A stretch of 38,991 bases of DNA from Paramacrobiotus richtersi (lineage: Eukaryota; Tardigrada; Eutardigrada; Parachela; Macrobiotidae), in assembly GCA_034698045.1 (NCBI GenBank), contig JAQGAU010000128.1, forward strand, positions 1 to 38,991, written 5' to 3'. How positions within the stretch are numbered: position 1 is the first letter of the stretch; each line of letters starts with the position of its first letter. The notes under the pieces are model-generated. The model was not told the origin of the DNA and did not search any database. It was given only the letters and a program-made list of their open reading frames with translations. This document shows, one piece after another, positions 22,325-33,523 of this stretch. Both the position numbers and the translations under genes were made by a program.

Positions 22325-23292
22325 CCTTTTCGTGGAAGAACTATCTGAATTTACGTTGTGCAACTGTTTGTGGCACTAGTTTCCTGTAAGCAATTGTCGT
22401 GAACGCGGCTTTCTGTACAACGACGCATTTTCAGAATGAGTGGACCTTGTCGGTCCGCATTTTCAGAATGAGTGATGTCGGTCTCACAAATTCACAATGC
22501 TATTAATTATTTCAATTGGACGATTGCACTACCACGCGGTGCAGTCTGTTGTCGAAACTGTACGTAATCTGCTCTTAATCTGTTGAATCTACATCCAAAC
22601 CTTCCAAAAAGAATTTTCCGGATGTGTGTACGGCATTTCATATGTGTATAGTATCGTCTGCAACAAATAACAATAAGGTGCGTTGACGCTAGAGCTGCTT
22701 CCAGTTATTTCAGAATGCTTGATTAAACGTGCGGCCAATTATGAACACTTTCTCAAGCCTGTTGCACACTTTACCATAACTTCGACAGTGAAATCGTATT
22801 GAAGCAGCTTCAGACTTTCGGGCTTAGCTCTTTTCCATAAGTAAAGTACCAGGACTATTCCAACTGCCGGTTGCGTGCTGTGATAAGGTATCCCAAATTA
22901 TCCCGGATAACTGATGCACTTCCGACGCCGCTCGCAGGTAAACAGAGCAAATGCACTGTTTACTCAATACATGCATAGTGCAGGCCAGGCAATGCAGTTG
23001 TTCTCTAACTGCTAGATTCCGATCCACGTTCTTCATCTCGGTAAAGTAGTCAAAAAATTGAAACTAGGTTTCAAACAGCCTCTGCTGCATCAGCTCGTTC
23101 GACCGTCTGGATACACAATACCCCAATGCATTCGGCTGCGCTCTATAAATTCGACACCGCACCATGATGCGAGCACCCGCTCAGCCATCTCAGTTCGAGT
23201 GTTTCAGCTAATTTATTGAAAATTTTGTATTCTAGATTGCATTCACTACATTTATAGCCGGACAAAGCTTGTTGTTCGTCACTCCTTCGAAA
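22325..23292. other. intergenic between receptors 1 and 2
   Basis: No gene is recognised. There is a small direct repeat (CGCATTTTCAGAATGAGTG at 22425 and again near 22457), a MITE-like solo arm at 22990-23015, and the upstream block shared with receptor 1 from about 23090. Confidence 0.5.
22990..23015. mobile_element. solo arm remnant of MITE-like family
   Basis: CAATGCAGTTGTTCTCTAAC followed by TGCTAG resembles the arms at 6330-6374 and 19731-19767. It lies at the same relative place upstream of receptor 2 as the 19731 copy does upstream of receptor 1, so it was probably carried along in the receptor duplication. Confidence 0.45.
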
Positions 23293-23329
23293 GCAGTCAG
23301 TCGCCTGCCTCATATGAATGTCAAAGTCT
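23293..23329 (+). promoter_or_regulatory. conserved block upstream of receptor 2
   Basis: GCAGTCAGTCGCCTGCCTCA continuing to GTCAAAGTC aligns with 20041-20080 and 25901-25942, at a similar distance from the start codon. Confidence 0.4.
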
Positions 23330-23398
23330 TTAAAAGGCATATGGCGCACTTCTTGTCGTAGATATTATTCACGGTACTTGTAATACAACTCAGTGCTA

Positions 23399-25098
23399 AT
23401 GGCGAGCAAAGCTGTTGTAAGCGGTTGGATCTCTGAGAAATGGAATGCAGTTACAAGCCCGGATCAACCAAGCAAAGTAAGCATTCTCGGCAGATTTCTC
23501 GACCTCGTACTCGGCTTCTGGGTGACGGCGCTCAAAATTACCGGGGTTTGTCCACTATACTTACCGGCTGATGATTCGCCCGGTTGCGGAATCAGTGCAT
23601 TCGTCGCTTACTTTTGGGTATTCATGTTTACGTCACTCAAATCTCTCCATCTGTTTGCCATAACCATCCCACTTTTCGCAAACAGCTTAACCGGATCGCT
23701 AGACATCTTTATTGAAATGCTGTGCTCCAAACAAGGCGAGCTGTTGGCTTTCATTTCGGGAATATTAATCGCCATAGAATGGAGAAATATCACTACTTCT
23801 ATTGCCCGAATCAGACGGTACGAAGCCGCATACTTTAATCGATCGGAGCCGAGATTAGTCGCACTCCTGTTACTTTCTGTGGCTGTTACAGTAAGTGTAC
23901 GGTTCAACCAGACGATCTTGGCATGGATGTCATCAAGTGCGTATCATGTGGGAACTGAAATAGCATTCTGTGCAAACTTTTACGGCATCGAAGAACTGCG
24001 ATCTGTGCCGTTTCTCACACATTTACTGGTCGCGTTTCACGTTATGAATGACGTGTCGATGGACAGCATTGTCATGCTGTGCGCCACGGTAGCAATAGTA
24101 ACTGGGCGATTGTGCTTTCGCATGAAGAGCAATCTGCGCTCGCAGGATGATGACACCACCTCAAACCGCATCATTCAGGATCTTTTGGATCTGCGTAATT
24201 TGATTAACAAGCTATCTAGAGAAATCGGTGCATTGCTCTTGCTCTTCTACATTCAGTCAGTTTTGTGGATAGTGTTTCTCATCAACAATGTGGCTAACAT
24301 CAACCGATCCCAGTCCGTATGGACGCTGGTTCGAAGCGTTAGTGTTGTGGCGGTCGTTACGGCTGTTGTGACTTTTGCAATGATTTATGCCCATGACCAG
24401 GTAACACACGACACATAACGAGTACAGAATCTGAATCACGAGAAGCGTTGTGTGTTCATGTTCTGGAGCTGTATCTATTACGTGAATATAGGACACCACT
24501 TGAGTGCGATTCCAGTTAGAAAGGTTAACTAACAGTCCGGTGATCTAATTATAGTTCTGTTTCAAAACCAATTCAAACACGATTCAGCGGGAACATGTTT
24601 CGGCCGCATAGGGTACCTGGCTAATGTTCTTTGTTAACAGGCGGATATCTCCCAGGCACTTCAAGAGCGCGCGGTTCAAGAAACGAATCCCAAAAAACGC
24701 AATAACCTAATCGGATACCTCCACCTTGTCTTTTACAGCCCAGCAGGTTTCTCCTTAGCAGGGATTATTATGGTCGATCGGGGATTCATCGGAGCGGTAT
24801 GTATGTACAAATTGCGTAACGCTAGGCTCTTTAATTTTACGCCGCATACCGGTATCAGTCTGGATTACTGCGTCACGTAAGTCGGTACCGCGATAACAAT
24901 TATGTCAGAATCCAAAACCCATGTGATTTCGATATTTTCGGCTTTGCGCCTAGGTAAACCGTTATATTTTTTCAGATGGTGAGTGTTCTGTTCACATATG
25001 GCACATTCGTTCTGCAACTGAGAGAAAGTCGCAGCGAACCGGCTGCATCTTCATCGCATCACCTTACAACACTATGTAACAAGACTATCACATGTTGA
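23399..25098 (+). CDS. gustatory-receptor-like 7TM chemoreceptor 2
   Basis: Three exons: 23399-24400, 24641-24796 and 24976-25098, giving 426 aa. The start is ATG at 23399 (MASKAVVSGWISEKW), aligned with MANK in receptors 3 and 4. The structure, phase-0 introns and exon lengths (156 and 123 nt for exons 2 and 3) equal those of receptor 1. Conserved blocks include FWVTALKI.GVCPLYLP, IEMLCSKQGELLAF, EWRNITTSIARIRR, RIIQDLLDLRNLINKLSRE and LLLFYIQSVLWIVFLINN. The C terminus FTYGTFVLQLRES carries the gustatory receptor TM7 motif. Exon 3 starts MVSVLF instead of MVGVLF. The middle extracellular-loop region is most divergent between copies, as expected if ligand specificity differs. Confidence 0.85.
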
Positions 25099-25900
25099 CC
25101 TTTGTCTTTGGAAGATCTATCATGTGCATGCAGCTGTTTGTATGACGTATCCATTAAACTGGAAGGACACATTGTCGTGAACACAACCGTACGTACCGGT
25201 TTCCAGAGTGACCTCAGTGAGCGATTTAACGATAGGTGATCACGTGACACCAGGTGACCACAGTCTACACTCTCACAGCATATTACGCAGACGGACTAGT
25301 ATTGCGTCAGTACGCGACCCTGTGAATTTAGCGCGAAACAATATTTTTATTGGTCCTTCACTTATGCACTTGCATTTTTCATTTATATTGCGCATCGGAT
25401 TTTTTATTACCAGTTTCGGTCATAACTTTGATCTCGAGAAGAAGATATCAGAGCTTTGTTCTACTTCTAAGTACTGAAATTCGTCGCTGGTGTTAGTTGA
25501 CTATAGTAGTATTGGGACAAAATGTATGTACAAAATTGTAGCTCAACTGATAAATCTGCTGAAAAATGCCGTGGAACTAGCATGAATTTTCAGACCGGGT
25601 AGTTATCGGTTAACGCCGGCGCATTATTATTTGTGAAAGGAATAAACAGTTCAAGTACTTCTTTTGACCCTCTTCGAGTTTCCATTGCTAAAGCAGTCAG
25701 AAAATTGAAACGACATCCACGAGCACACTCAAATGCCCCAGGTGTATTCTGTGAATTTGAAAGCATCCCATGATGGCCGCGTGCGACCGCTCCGCAAACA
25801 AACCGCGATAAACTGCTGCTGCTTTCGAACATAGTCTTTGTTTCCTTTGTGCATACTACATGCGTTCGTATCAGTCGAATGACGATTCCTCTGTACCGAT
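25099..25900. other. intergenic between receptors 2 and 3
   Basis: No gene is recognised. A minus-strand open frame (25590-26168) overlaps the start of receptor 3 and is a shadow. The stretch near 25690-25780 (AGAAAATTGAAACGAC, TTTGAAAGCATCCCATGA) is shared with the region upstream of receptor 4 (30073-30205). Confidence 0.5.
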
Positions 25901-25942
25901 GCAGCAGTCGCTTACCTCTTATAAATTTGCAAAAAGTCGTTC
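25901..25942 (+). promoter_or_regulatory. conserved block upstream of receptor 3, with TATAAA
   Basis: GCAGCAGTCGCTTACCTC then TTATAAATTTGC and AAAAAGTCGTT. It aligns with blocks upstream of receptors 1 and 2. Here it contains TATAAA at 25920-25925, about 70 nt before the start codon, but the other copies do not preserve TATAAA. Confidence 0.4.
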
Positions 25943-25992
25943 TTCCTACAAGAGTCAGTAGTGTGTATATCATGTAAAGTGAAAATACTATA

Positions 25993-27670
25993 ATGGCCAA
26001 CAAAACTGGTGTAAGCGGTGGGATGTCTGAAAAACGGAACTCAGTCACAAACCAGGGGCAACAAAACGAAACAAAAAGCCTTATCCGCATATTTTTGGGC
26101 TTTGTTATCGGCTTCTGGGTTACGGCGCTCAAAATTAGCGGGGTTTGTCCACTATTTTTACCCAGCAATAAACCATTCGGTTTCGGAATCAGTGCATTTG
26201 TTGCTTACTTTTGGGTATGCGTATCTACGGCACTCAGAGCTCTTCATCTGTTTGCAATAACCATCCCACTTTCCGTGAACAGTCTAACGGGATCGGTAGA
26301 CATTTTTATCGAACAGCTGTGTTCAAAGCAAGGTGAGCTGATGGCCTTCATTTCGGCAATAATAGTAGCGTTAGAATGGAGAAATATTACTACTTCTATT
26401 GCCCGGATTAGACGGTACGAAGCCACATACTTTAATCAGTCGGAGCCGCATTTAGTCGGACTGTTATCACTTGCTATGGCTGTCGTATTAGGCGTCTGGA
26501 TAAATCAGATGATCATGGTATGGAAGTATGCTGGTGGCTTTGATGTTGGAACGGAGATATCATTCTGTGCAAACTTTTACGGCTTCCAGGGATGGCCATC
26601 TATGCCTGCTATTAGGAAGTTGTTTATCGCGTTTCACGCACTGGATATCAATGTATCAATGTACAGCACCGTAATGCTGTGCGCCATGGTAGCCATAATA
26701 ATTGGACGACTATGCTTCCGCATGAAGAACACATTGCGCTCTCAAGATGATGACACCATCTCGGACCGCATCATTCAGGATCTTCTGGATATGCGTAATT
26801 TGATCAACAAACTATCCCTGCAAATCGGTGTACTGCTGTTGCTCTTCTACATTCAGTCGGTGTTGTGGATGGTGCTCGTTATCAACAATATGGCAAACAG
26901 CAACCGATCTCAGTCCTTAGGGACGATGGCTCAAAATGTTATTGTTCTGGTGGTCGTTGCGGTTGTCGTTACGCTTGCGATGATTTACGCATGTGACCAG
27001 GTAATTCACGATGCAGAATCGTGTCGGGCGCCGATCATTGTCCAAAATTAACTGTCAACCATACCAAGCACATCTATAACCTGTATTAACCATTAACCAA
27101 ATAGTAATATGCTGTGTATTTGTGCGACTGATTGATGCCGTTATTCAACAGGCGGACATCTCTCAGGATCTACAAGAACTAGCTGTCCAAGAAACCAGCT
27201 TCAGTAAGCGCAAGAAGTTAATTGCGTATCTCCAGCTGGCTTCCTACAGTCCAGCCGGATTCTCGCTAGCAGGGATCATTGGGATCGATCGAGCATTTGT
27301 CGGAGCGGTACGCAAAACGGCATGGGAGACGCGTTGTAACGCAACATAATTTAGTTGTTAGTATTACCACTGCATTATATTAGATGCCGTGATATTACCA
27401 ATTTACCATCGATACCGTCTTTTAATTCAGCATAATTCAATATACTATTGCAAAGGTCAGCCGCATATTGAGACCCATCTCACACGCATACCACACAAGG
27501 TTCGCAATTTCTAACATGTAACGTGTTTAAAACCGCTGTATTTGCAGATGGTAGGTGTTCTGTTCACATACGGCACTTTCGTTCTCCAGCTGAGAGAAAG
27601 TCGCAGCGAAACTGCAGCCTCTCCGTCGTATCATGTGGCGACGCTATCGAATTTAAGTACCACCGGGTGA
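25993..27670 (+). CDS. gustatory-receptor-like 7TM chemoreceptor 3
   Basis: Three exons: 25993-27000, 27152-27307 and 27548-27670, giving 428 aa. The frame stays open past 27000 (to 27051), but CAG|GTAATT is the family donor and exon 2 begins ADISQDLQELAVQETSFSKR in phase 0. Domains are as in receptors 1 and 2: FWVTALKISGVCPLFLP, EQLCSKQGELMAF, EWRNITTSIARIRRYEA, RIIQDLLDMRNLINKLSLQ, LLLLFYIQSVLWMV, then SYSPAGFSLAGIIGIDRAFV and FTYGTFVLQLRES. It is closest in sequence to pseudogene 4 (shared MAQN.IVLV.VAVVVTLAMIYACD), so those two are sister copies. Intron 1 is only 151 nt. It belongs to the insect gustatory receptor superfamily; ligand unknown. Confidence 0.86.
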
Positions 27671-28437
27671 CCTTCTGCAATCACATGTAGTGGAGTCAGA
27701 AAACTGTCCCAGGAAAATCTCACCCTGAAACATATCTAGCGGACAACGATCTTTCAGTTACCGCAATGTTCACGCATATGTATTTCATGGACTGCTGCGG
27801 TCAAAACCATGATTTAGAAAAGACTTACAAGTTAGGAGACTCAGTATGGTCTTACTTCAACTGAAGACTTTTGCTTAATAAGCATCACACGATGACATTT
27901 CTGTCTGGAGATCTATCTGATTACCATGTGCAGCTGTTTGTATGACATATCCATATTAATAAGAACAACTTAACTATAGCGAACGCAACCGTATCGAACA
28001 AATTTCTGCGGCGTGAGCCTTGACAGTCTCGCTTTTCGCTTAGAGTTGACGATTGCTCACCACAACTTAACGTAGCACGCGGTATATTGTATAATTCGGG
28101 TGGCAATATCACTGCGTTAGGCGACAAATGGGCTAAACCGCACTTTACGGAACCTGCATCTCTAGCGGAAGAATAGGCTTCCACTTACGCGATACATTTT
28201 GCGTATGAAATTTTTGTCACAAGTTTCGGTCATCACTTTAATCTCTATAAAAGAACAGTTTTCTTTTACTTTCACTTACATTTTTCGTTTAATGATAATT
28301 GTCGCTTATGTGATAAATGTGCTAACAAATGCGGTACATGGTCATTAAAGTATACCTAACACTCAGAAGCACAACAAAGCGACACTTCTATCTAGAAGTT
28401 AGAACTTTATGCAGTTTCTGGCGTTATTGAACTTTTC
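27671..28437. other. intergenic, receptor 3 to thyroglobulin-like gene 1
   Basis: No gene is recognised. The two flanking genes converge, so this holds both 3' UTRs. A minus-strand frame at 27921-28184 has no support. Confidence 0.5.
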
Positions 28438-29005
28438 TTATTGACCAGGATTCGGTTGGCAGTTGGGACCGAATCCCACATATTTAAACTCTTCATCGAC
28501 GCAGAATGTGGCAGGGGAACCGCGGCCGGTCTGAATTCGAGCATATTTGCCGTTTCTTTTGCATACGGGCACGAATGAGGATCCTCGGTCAAGAGCTATG
28601 GTAGGAAATGTGTCATATATTAAGTAAGTAAATTCACAGCTTTATACACAAACAGCCTAATCGTGCACAACTGATTGCCCACCTCTCTGACGAGCTTCCG
28701 TGCACGTGCACTGTTGTCGGTTGATATATCTTCCGGCGGGAGAACGCTCTTGGAAAAAGCACGGGAGTGGTCCGAGGTTCTCATCTAAATTAAGCACATC
28801 AGATGTGTACCAGCGCTGATTAACTAGTACAGAAATTTTCTACATCATCACTAATTTAGTGCTTCGCGGAGTTAGATAAGAAGCTAATATGCCAGTATTG
28901 GTTAGTTAACTAAAGATTAGTTTTTTCTATACCTTCAGCACTGCTACCACTGCATGCTGACATGCATAAAAGGGTGAAGAGAAGCAGATGCACCATGTTA
29001 TTCAT
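28438..29005 (-). CDS. secreted thyroglobulin type-1-like small protein 1
   Basis: Three exons on the minus strand: 28933-29005, 28683-28784 and 28438-28595; both introns are phase 1; 110 aa. Exon 1 is a signal peptide (MNNMVHLLLFTLLCMSACSG). Exon 2 encodes PCFFQERSPAGRYINRQQ followed by CTCTEARQR. Exon 3 carries FVPVCKRNGKYARIQTG, FCVDEEFKYVGFGPNC. The order C-T-x-A-R, FVPxC-xxxGxY-xxxQ and F-C-V-D fits a thyroglobulin type-1 domain, but the Cys after Gln and the first Cys of the CWC motif are absent, so one of the three usual disulfides is missing. Such domains often inhibit cysteine or aspartic proteases, so a secreted inhibitor is possible but unproven. Paralogue at 32893-33523. Confidence 0.82.
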
Positions 29006-30424
29006 GTTACTGAGCGTAATGACAAGGCATATGAATTCCAGACAAAAATGTTAACTGGTAGTAACAAGACAGCGGCTGTTGTCTTTAACGCATGCAGCTT
29101 GCGAAATAAACTTTCCAGTCCACAATTCCAGGCTGCTGCACGCAATGCCATCTGATAAAAATGACGATTCCATCATTAATTTGTCTCGATCGACCCTTGC
29201 ATTAAATCACCAAGCCGATCTACATAATTGTATGATAATGCAAGCAACACGGTCTGACGTTTACTGTCCGTACATAATGGGTACAACGAAGGAAGGCGGC
29301 CACTGCTGTAGCTGTAGACAATCAACGAGTTTACTGCTCCAACAACCAGGCTATGTGCCCGAACTGTGCTAAGGCTTACTGCCCGCTCGCTAGCGCGTTA
29401 TCTATGCAGACTGTGTGCTGTTCAAGGAGCTTCGAAACCCTGTGTTTTCGCTGCCCATATGACAATTCATGTTTATGTTTATGTTTATCTTCAAGGTATT
29501 TTGAGGTCCCCAGGTGCAAGAAAAGAAAATTTGGTTGTTCAGTTAGTACAAACGAGCGTTGGGTGTCTAGTTGTTGGAAAGAAGTAAGTCATGGAGTCTA
29601 GTTGTCGATCCCTTCGTTGTTTCAACTTGTACCTGTATAATGTATTAGCAAAAGCCGTGGCTTAAATCCCTCTAGAAAACTGAGTGAACTACGCATGAAG
29701 GACCTAAACAGACATCACACGGACGGTTTCACGTTTTGCCCAAAATCTGATGCGTCGTCTTTACTATTTAAACTTACAGTAGCATGTACCGTTCTGTTTT
29801 CTACTGTAGCATGTATAGCAACGCTTCATATATGTTTGACATTTTTCTGCACTATACAGTACACGGTTGCATTTGGCAGCGTGTTTAATCAATCAGCAGC
29901 GAAATAAAATTCCGATAGACGAAAACTGCCCTTTCAGAATATTTCGTGAGCAGTGCTTGTCCAGTAACTTAGTAAGCAATAAAATGTGTAACTCACTTTT
30001 TATCCATACCGCTGTTGTCTGCTCGGCTTACTGATTAGGCTTTGGACCCTATTCGCGTTTTTCACCGGTAAAGTAATTAGAAAATTGGAACGACTAGTAT
30101 AGGTTTAAAACCGCCGCCATGAGCTCATTATTCAACTGTTTGGATAGTGGATATACCCCTGTGAATTCGACGGTGTTCTACTGTACATTTGAAAGCATCC
30201 CGTTATAGGGCAGGCTTAGCAAACGTAACGCGACTGCTTCCGCTGATCCATCATACTGGTTGTGTGCTTCCGATCGAATTTCGTGTAAAGCTAGTCGATC
30301 GTTCACTTCTTCAAATCAGGCGCTAGGTTTGCACGGCTGTCTCTAAAAATTCCTTTTTCTGGGTTTTCTGCAATAAGTCCGCAGGAATATGTACATCACG
30401 TCAATATTACTTTTAGTGACAATC
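29006..30424. other. intergenic between thyroglobulin-like gene 1 and receptor pseudogene 4
   Basis: Overlapping short plus-strand frames at 29079-29601 look unconvincing (no splice continuity, no family motif). From about 30050 the sequence matches the upstream region of receptor 3, marking the start of the duplicated receptor unit. Confidence 0.45.
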
Positions 30425-32126
30425 ATGGCGAACAAAATTGATATAAGCGGATGGATCTCTGGGAAACAACGCTGGGTTACAAACTATTCTCGGCAGATTC
30501 CTGGACTTTGTCATCGGCTTCTGGGTGACGGCGCTCAAAATTAGCGGCAATTGTCCCCTTTACTTGCCGAGCCCTCAGCCGTCCGGTTTCGCATTCAATG
30601 CATTCATTGCTTACTTTTGGGTGTTCATGTTTACATCCGTCAAATGTTTCCATCTGTTCGCCATAACCATCCCTCTTTTCGTGAACAGTTTATCCGGATC
30701 GCTAGATACTTTTATTGAACAACTGTGCTCCAAGCAAGGCGAGCTGATGGCTTTTATTGCGGGAATATTAGTCGCTTTGAAGTACACAAATATCACTGCT
30801 TCTATCGCCCCCCTAAGGACTGCGATCGGTTGGTGTTGGCCATATTGTTGATAACGAACACCATCCACAACACCGACTGAATATAGAAAAGCAACAGGAG
30901 GGTACCGATTTCTCGGGATAGATTGTTGATCAAACTGCGCATATCCAGAAGATCCTGAATGATGCGGTCCGAGATATCCTCCTTATCTTGAGAGAGCAAC
31001 TCGTCCTTCATGCAGAAGCATAGTCGTCCACTTATTATGGCTACCATGGCGCCCAGCATAACGATGCCGTACATTGATATATTATCCAGTACGTGAAACG
31101 CGACAAACAGCTGCTTAATAACAGGCATCGATCGCAGTGCTTGGAAGCCGAAAAAATTTGCACAAAAGGATAATTCTGTTCCAACGTCAAACCCGCCGGA
31201 AGACGTCCCTACCATGATCATCTGGTTGACCCATACACTTAAAACGACAGTCATAGCCAGTGATAACAATACGACTAATCCCGGCTCCGATGGATTAAAG
31301 TACACGGCTTCATACTGTCTGATTCACGATGGCTCAAAATATTATTGTTCTGGTGGCCGTTGCGGTTGTCGTTACGCTGGCGATGATTTACGCATGTGAC
31401 AGGTAAGGCACGATGCATAATCTAGTTCGCGTTGTGACGATTGTTGTGCCCATACTTTACTGTCTACCATACGATAATATAAGTACACCTTACAGTTTGT
31501 ACTAGTAACACCAATAATAAACACATAATAATAACGTGTGTAACTGACTGATGCCATCACAGGCGGACATCTCTCAGGATTTACAAGAGCAAGCGGTCCA
31601 AGAAACCAGCTGCGGAAAACGCAAGAAGTTAATTTCGTGTCTCCAGCTGGCTTCATACAGTCCAGCAGGATTCTCGTTAGCAGGGATCATTGTGATCGAT
31701 CGAGCATTTGTCGGAGTGGTACGCATGATGGCATGTGAGATCTAGAGGTTGTAACGAATCATATTTGTTGTAGTAGTAGCACAACGGATTAGATGCCGCG
31801 TGATGTTGATACCATGAATAATGTCTTCAACATAACTAAAAATGTCTTGAAAATTTTTGATCTCGTACTGTAGCATACTGTAGGGTATTACAGCTAGCGT
31901 GATGAGATCCATGCTGAAATTTGAAACGTATACAGTATTCTACTTCAACGTTCGCAGTTTTTCGTGTGTAACATGTTTAAAAGCACTCAGTATTTATTTG
32001 CAGATCGTAGGCGTTCTATTCACATACGACACTTTCGTTCTCCAGCCGAGAGAAAGTCGGAGCGAAACTGCCGCCTCTCCATCATATCATACTGTGACTT
32101 TGTCGAACAAGAGTATCACCGGGTGA
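30425..32126 (+). pseudogene. gustatory-receptor-like 4, pseudogene with inverted exon segment
   Basis: The start (ATG 30425, MANKIDISGWIS) and the three-exon layout match receptor 3. Exons 2 (31563-31718) and 3 (32004-32126) are intact, although the TM7 motif reads FTYDTFVLQPRES. Exon 1 is broken three ways. A net 23-nt deletion near 30481 shifts frame. Bases 30811-31325 (515 bp) are inverted: the plus strand reads through NITASIA, then the receptor continues on the minus strand from YEAVYFNPSEP to NRSQSLG, and the plus strand resumes at MAQNIIVLV. One base is missing just before the donor at 31402. The inverted segment itself has no stop, so the inversion looks recent. Confidence 0.9.
30811..31325 (-). 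other. 515-bp inverted segment within receptor pseudogene 4
   Basis: The left breakpoint is between ATCGCCC and CCCTAAGG; the right one is between CTGATTC and ACGATGGC. Turning the segment round restores continuity with receptor 3 at both ends without adding or removing bases. The minus-strand frame is open throughout and contains RIIQDLLDMRSLINNLSRE and LLLLFYIQSVLWMVFVINN. Confidence 0.9.
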
Positions 32127-32892
32127 CATTTTGCAGTATGTATATACATATATATTCTAGTGAGTAGCGTTGTCAGATAGTTACACGGTTAATCTTCAAG
32201 GGTATCTCGTACTTATTAGACAGCAGAAATCACATCAAGCGTTGCACGGGCTGTGGTCTCTAATCTGGTACCTAGTCATTTTGCTATTTTAAGCTTATCG
32301 GTCCGTATTGTTCGGTATTTCCGTGAATTAGACGTTACACGTTATAACTCTGGGATATAAAAATTTCCGTATTTTCTAGGCAAGGAGGACGTATAACCAA
32401 CGTTGCAAGCATCAGTCCTTACAAGGACCATGAAAAATCATTGTGTAGAAAGAAAAAACCATATTCGATCCATTCTTCGATGATCATGGAGAAAGAGTTA
32501 TACGACGCTCTTTTTTGCTCTTTTCAAAGTATAGCGAGCCGTTAAATGACGTCGATGTGCTTGTTTTATTGTAGAAATTAACAAGTCATGGCTAACGTTT
32601 TCCTGAATATTTACGTTTGATCTTCGAGAATTATACGCACATTAGCAATCGCGAACCCAATCCCTGGATTTATCAGTTTTGTTTTTTTGTCACCAAAGAT
32701 CGATAACGGCCGACAAATGTTCATCTACTGTACTACGAGCCGTTGCATTACATACCAACTTAGAAACTGGTGTAAACGAACAAAGACAATCAAAGAAGCC
32801 AACTATAATGGCACTATAAAACGACACTTCCTATCCGACTGCAGTTATACAAGTACCGATGGTCAACAGAAGCTGCGGGAAAATTTCGTTAT
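32127..32892. other. intergenic, receptor pseudogene 4 to thyroglobulin-like gene 2
   Basis: These are converging 3' flanks with no gene recognised. A TTTTATTG at about 32565 gives a minus-strand AATAAA about 330 nt downstream of thyroglobulin-like gene 2. Confidence 0.45.
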
Positions 32893-33523
32893 TTATCGGC
32901 CGCGGGGGGTGTTGCAGTCGGAACCGAATCCCACAACGTTAAACTCTTCATCGACGCAGAACAGCACAGGGTTGCCCTGACCGGTTTGATTGCGGGCGAA
33001 TTTTCCGTTTTTCTTGCAGATTGGCACGAATTCGGTTGCGCGAATCTTTTTACGCTCAAGAGCTAGACGATACATTACATTACATAATATACAGCGGTAC
33101 TGTTTTCACAAACAAGTTAATAACTGGTATAACCGAACGTATGGATGCAAAACTGCTTACGCACCTTTTTCGCGGGCCTCCGTGCATGTGCAGCGTCCAA
33201 TATTAGAATATTGTCCAGCAGGAGAACGGTCTTGCACAAAGCAGGATGATATATTATCTAAATTATAAATTATTCAAATAAGTATAAATATAACTATAAA
33301 TATGACTATAAAATTTAATATGATAAAAATGTGTTGTTTTGTAATCATATGCATATGTATTATCCACCCAGCTAATTTGTACCGGAAATTTATGTCTGGC
33401 CACGTGGTGCGCGGTTCGCACAGAATCTAATAATTATACAGTTTATATACAAGCCTTACCTGCAGCGCTGAGGGTTGTGATGCATAAAACGGTGAAAAGA
33501 AGCAGAGGTACTATGTTATCCAT
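32893..33523 (-). CDS. secreted thyroglobulin type-1-like small protein 2
   Basis: Three exons on the minus strand: 33460-33523, 33165-33257 and 32893-33062; phase-1 introns; 108 aa. Exon 1 is a signal peptide (MDNIVPLLLFTVLCITTLS). Exon 2: CFVQDRSPAGQYSNIGRCTC followed by TEAREK. Exon 3: ALERKKIRATEFVPICKKNG, then KFARNQTG and FCVDEEFNVVGFGSDC. It has the same four-Cys thyroglobulin type-1 core as protein 1 (CTxAR, FVPxC, FCVD, final C), with the usual QC and first CWC cysteines absent, plus an N-terminal Cys pair. It lies downstream of and convergent with receptor pseudogene 4, just as protein 1 lies by receptor 3. A secreted protease-inhibitor-like role is inferred from family habit only. 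Confidence 0.82.

Noticed and set aside
25590..26168. 192-aa minus-strand open frame
   Set aside because: It overlaps the receptor 3 N-terminal exon and promoter region and has no motif; it is a shadow.
29079..29601. Cys-rich plus-strand frames between thyroglobulin-like gene 1 and receptor 4
   Set aside because: No signal peptide, no splice continuity and no paralogue; the Cys pattern matches no family I know.
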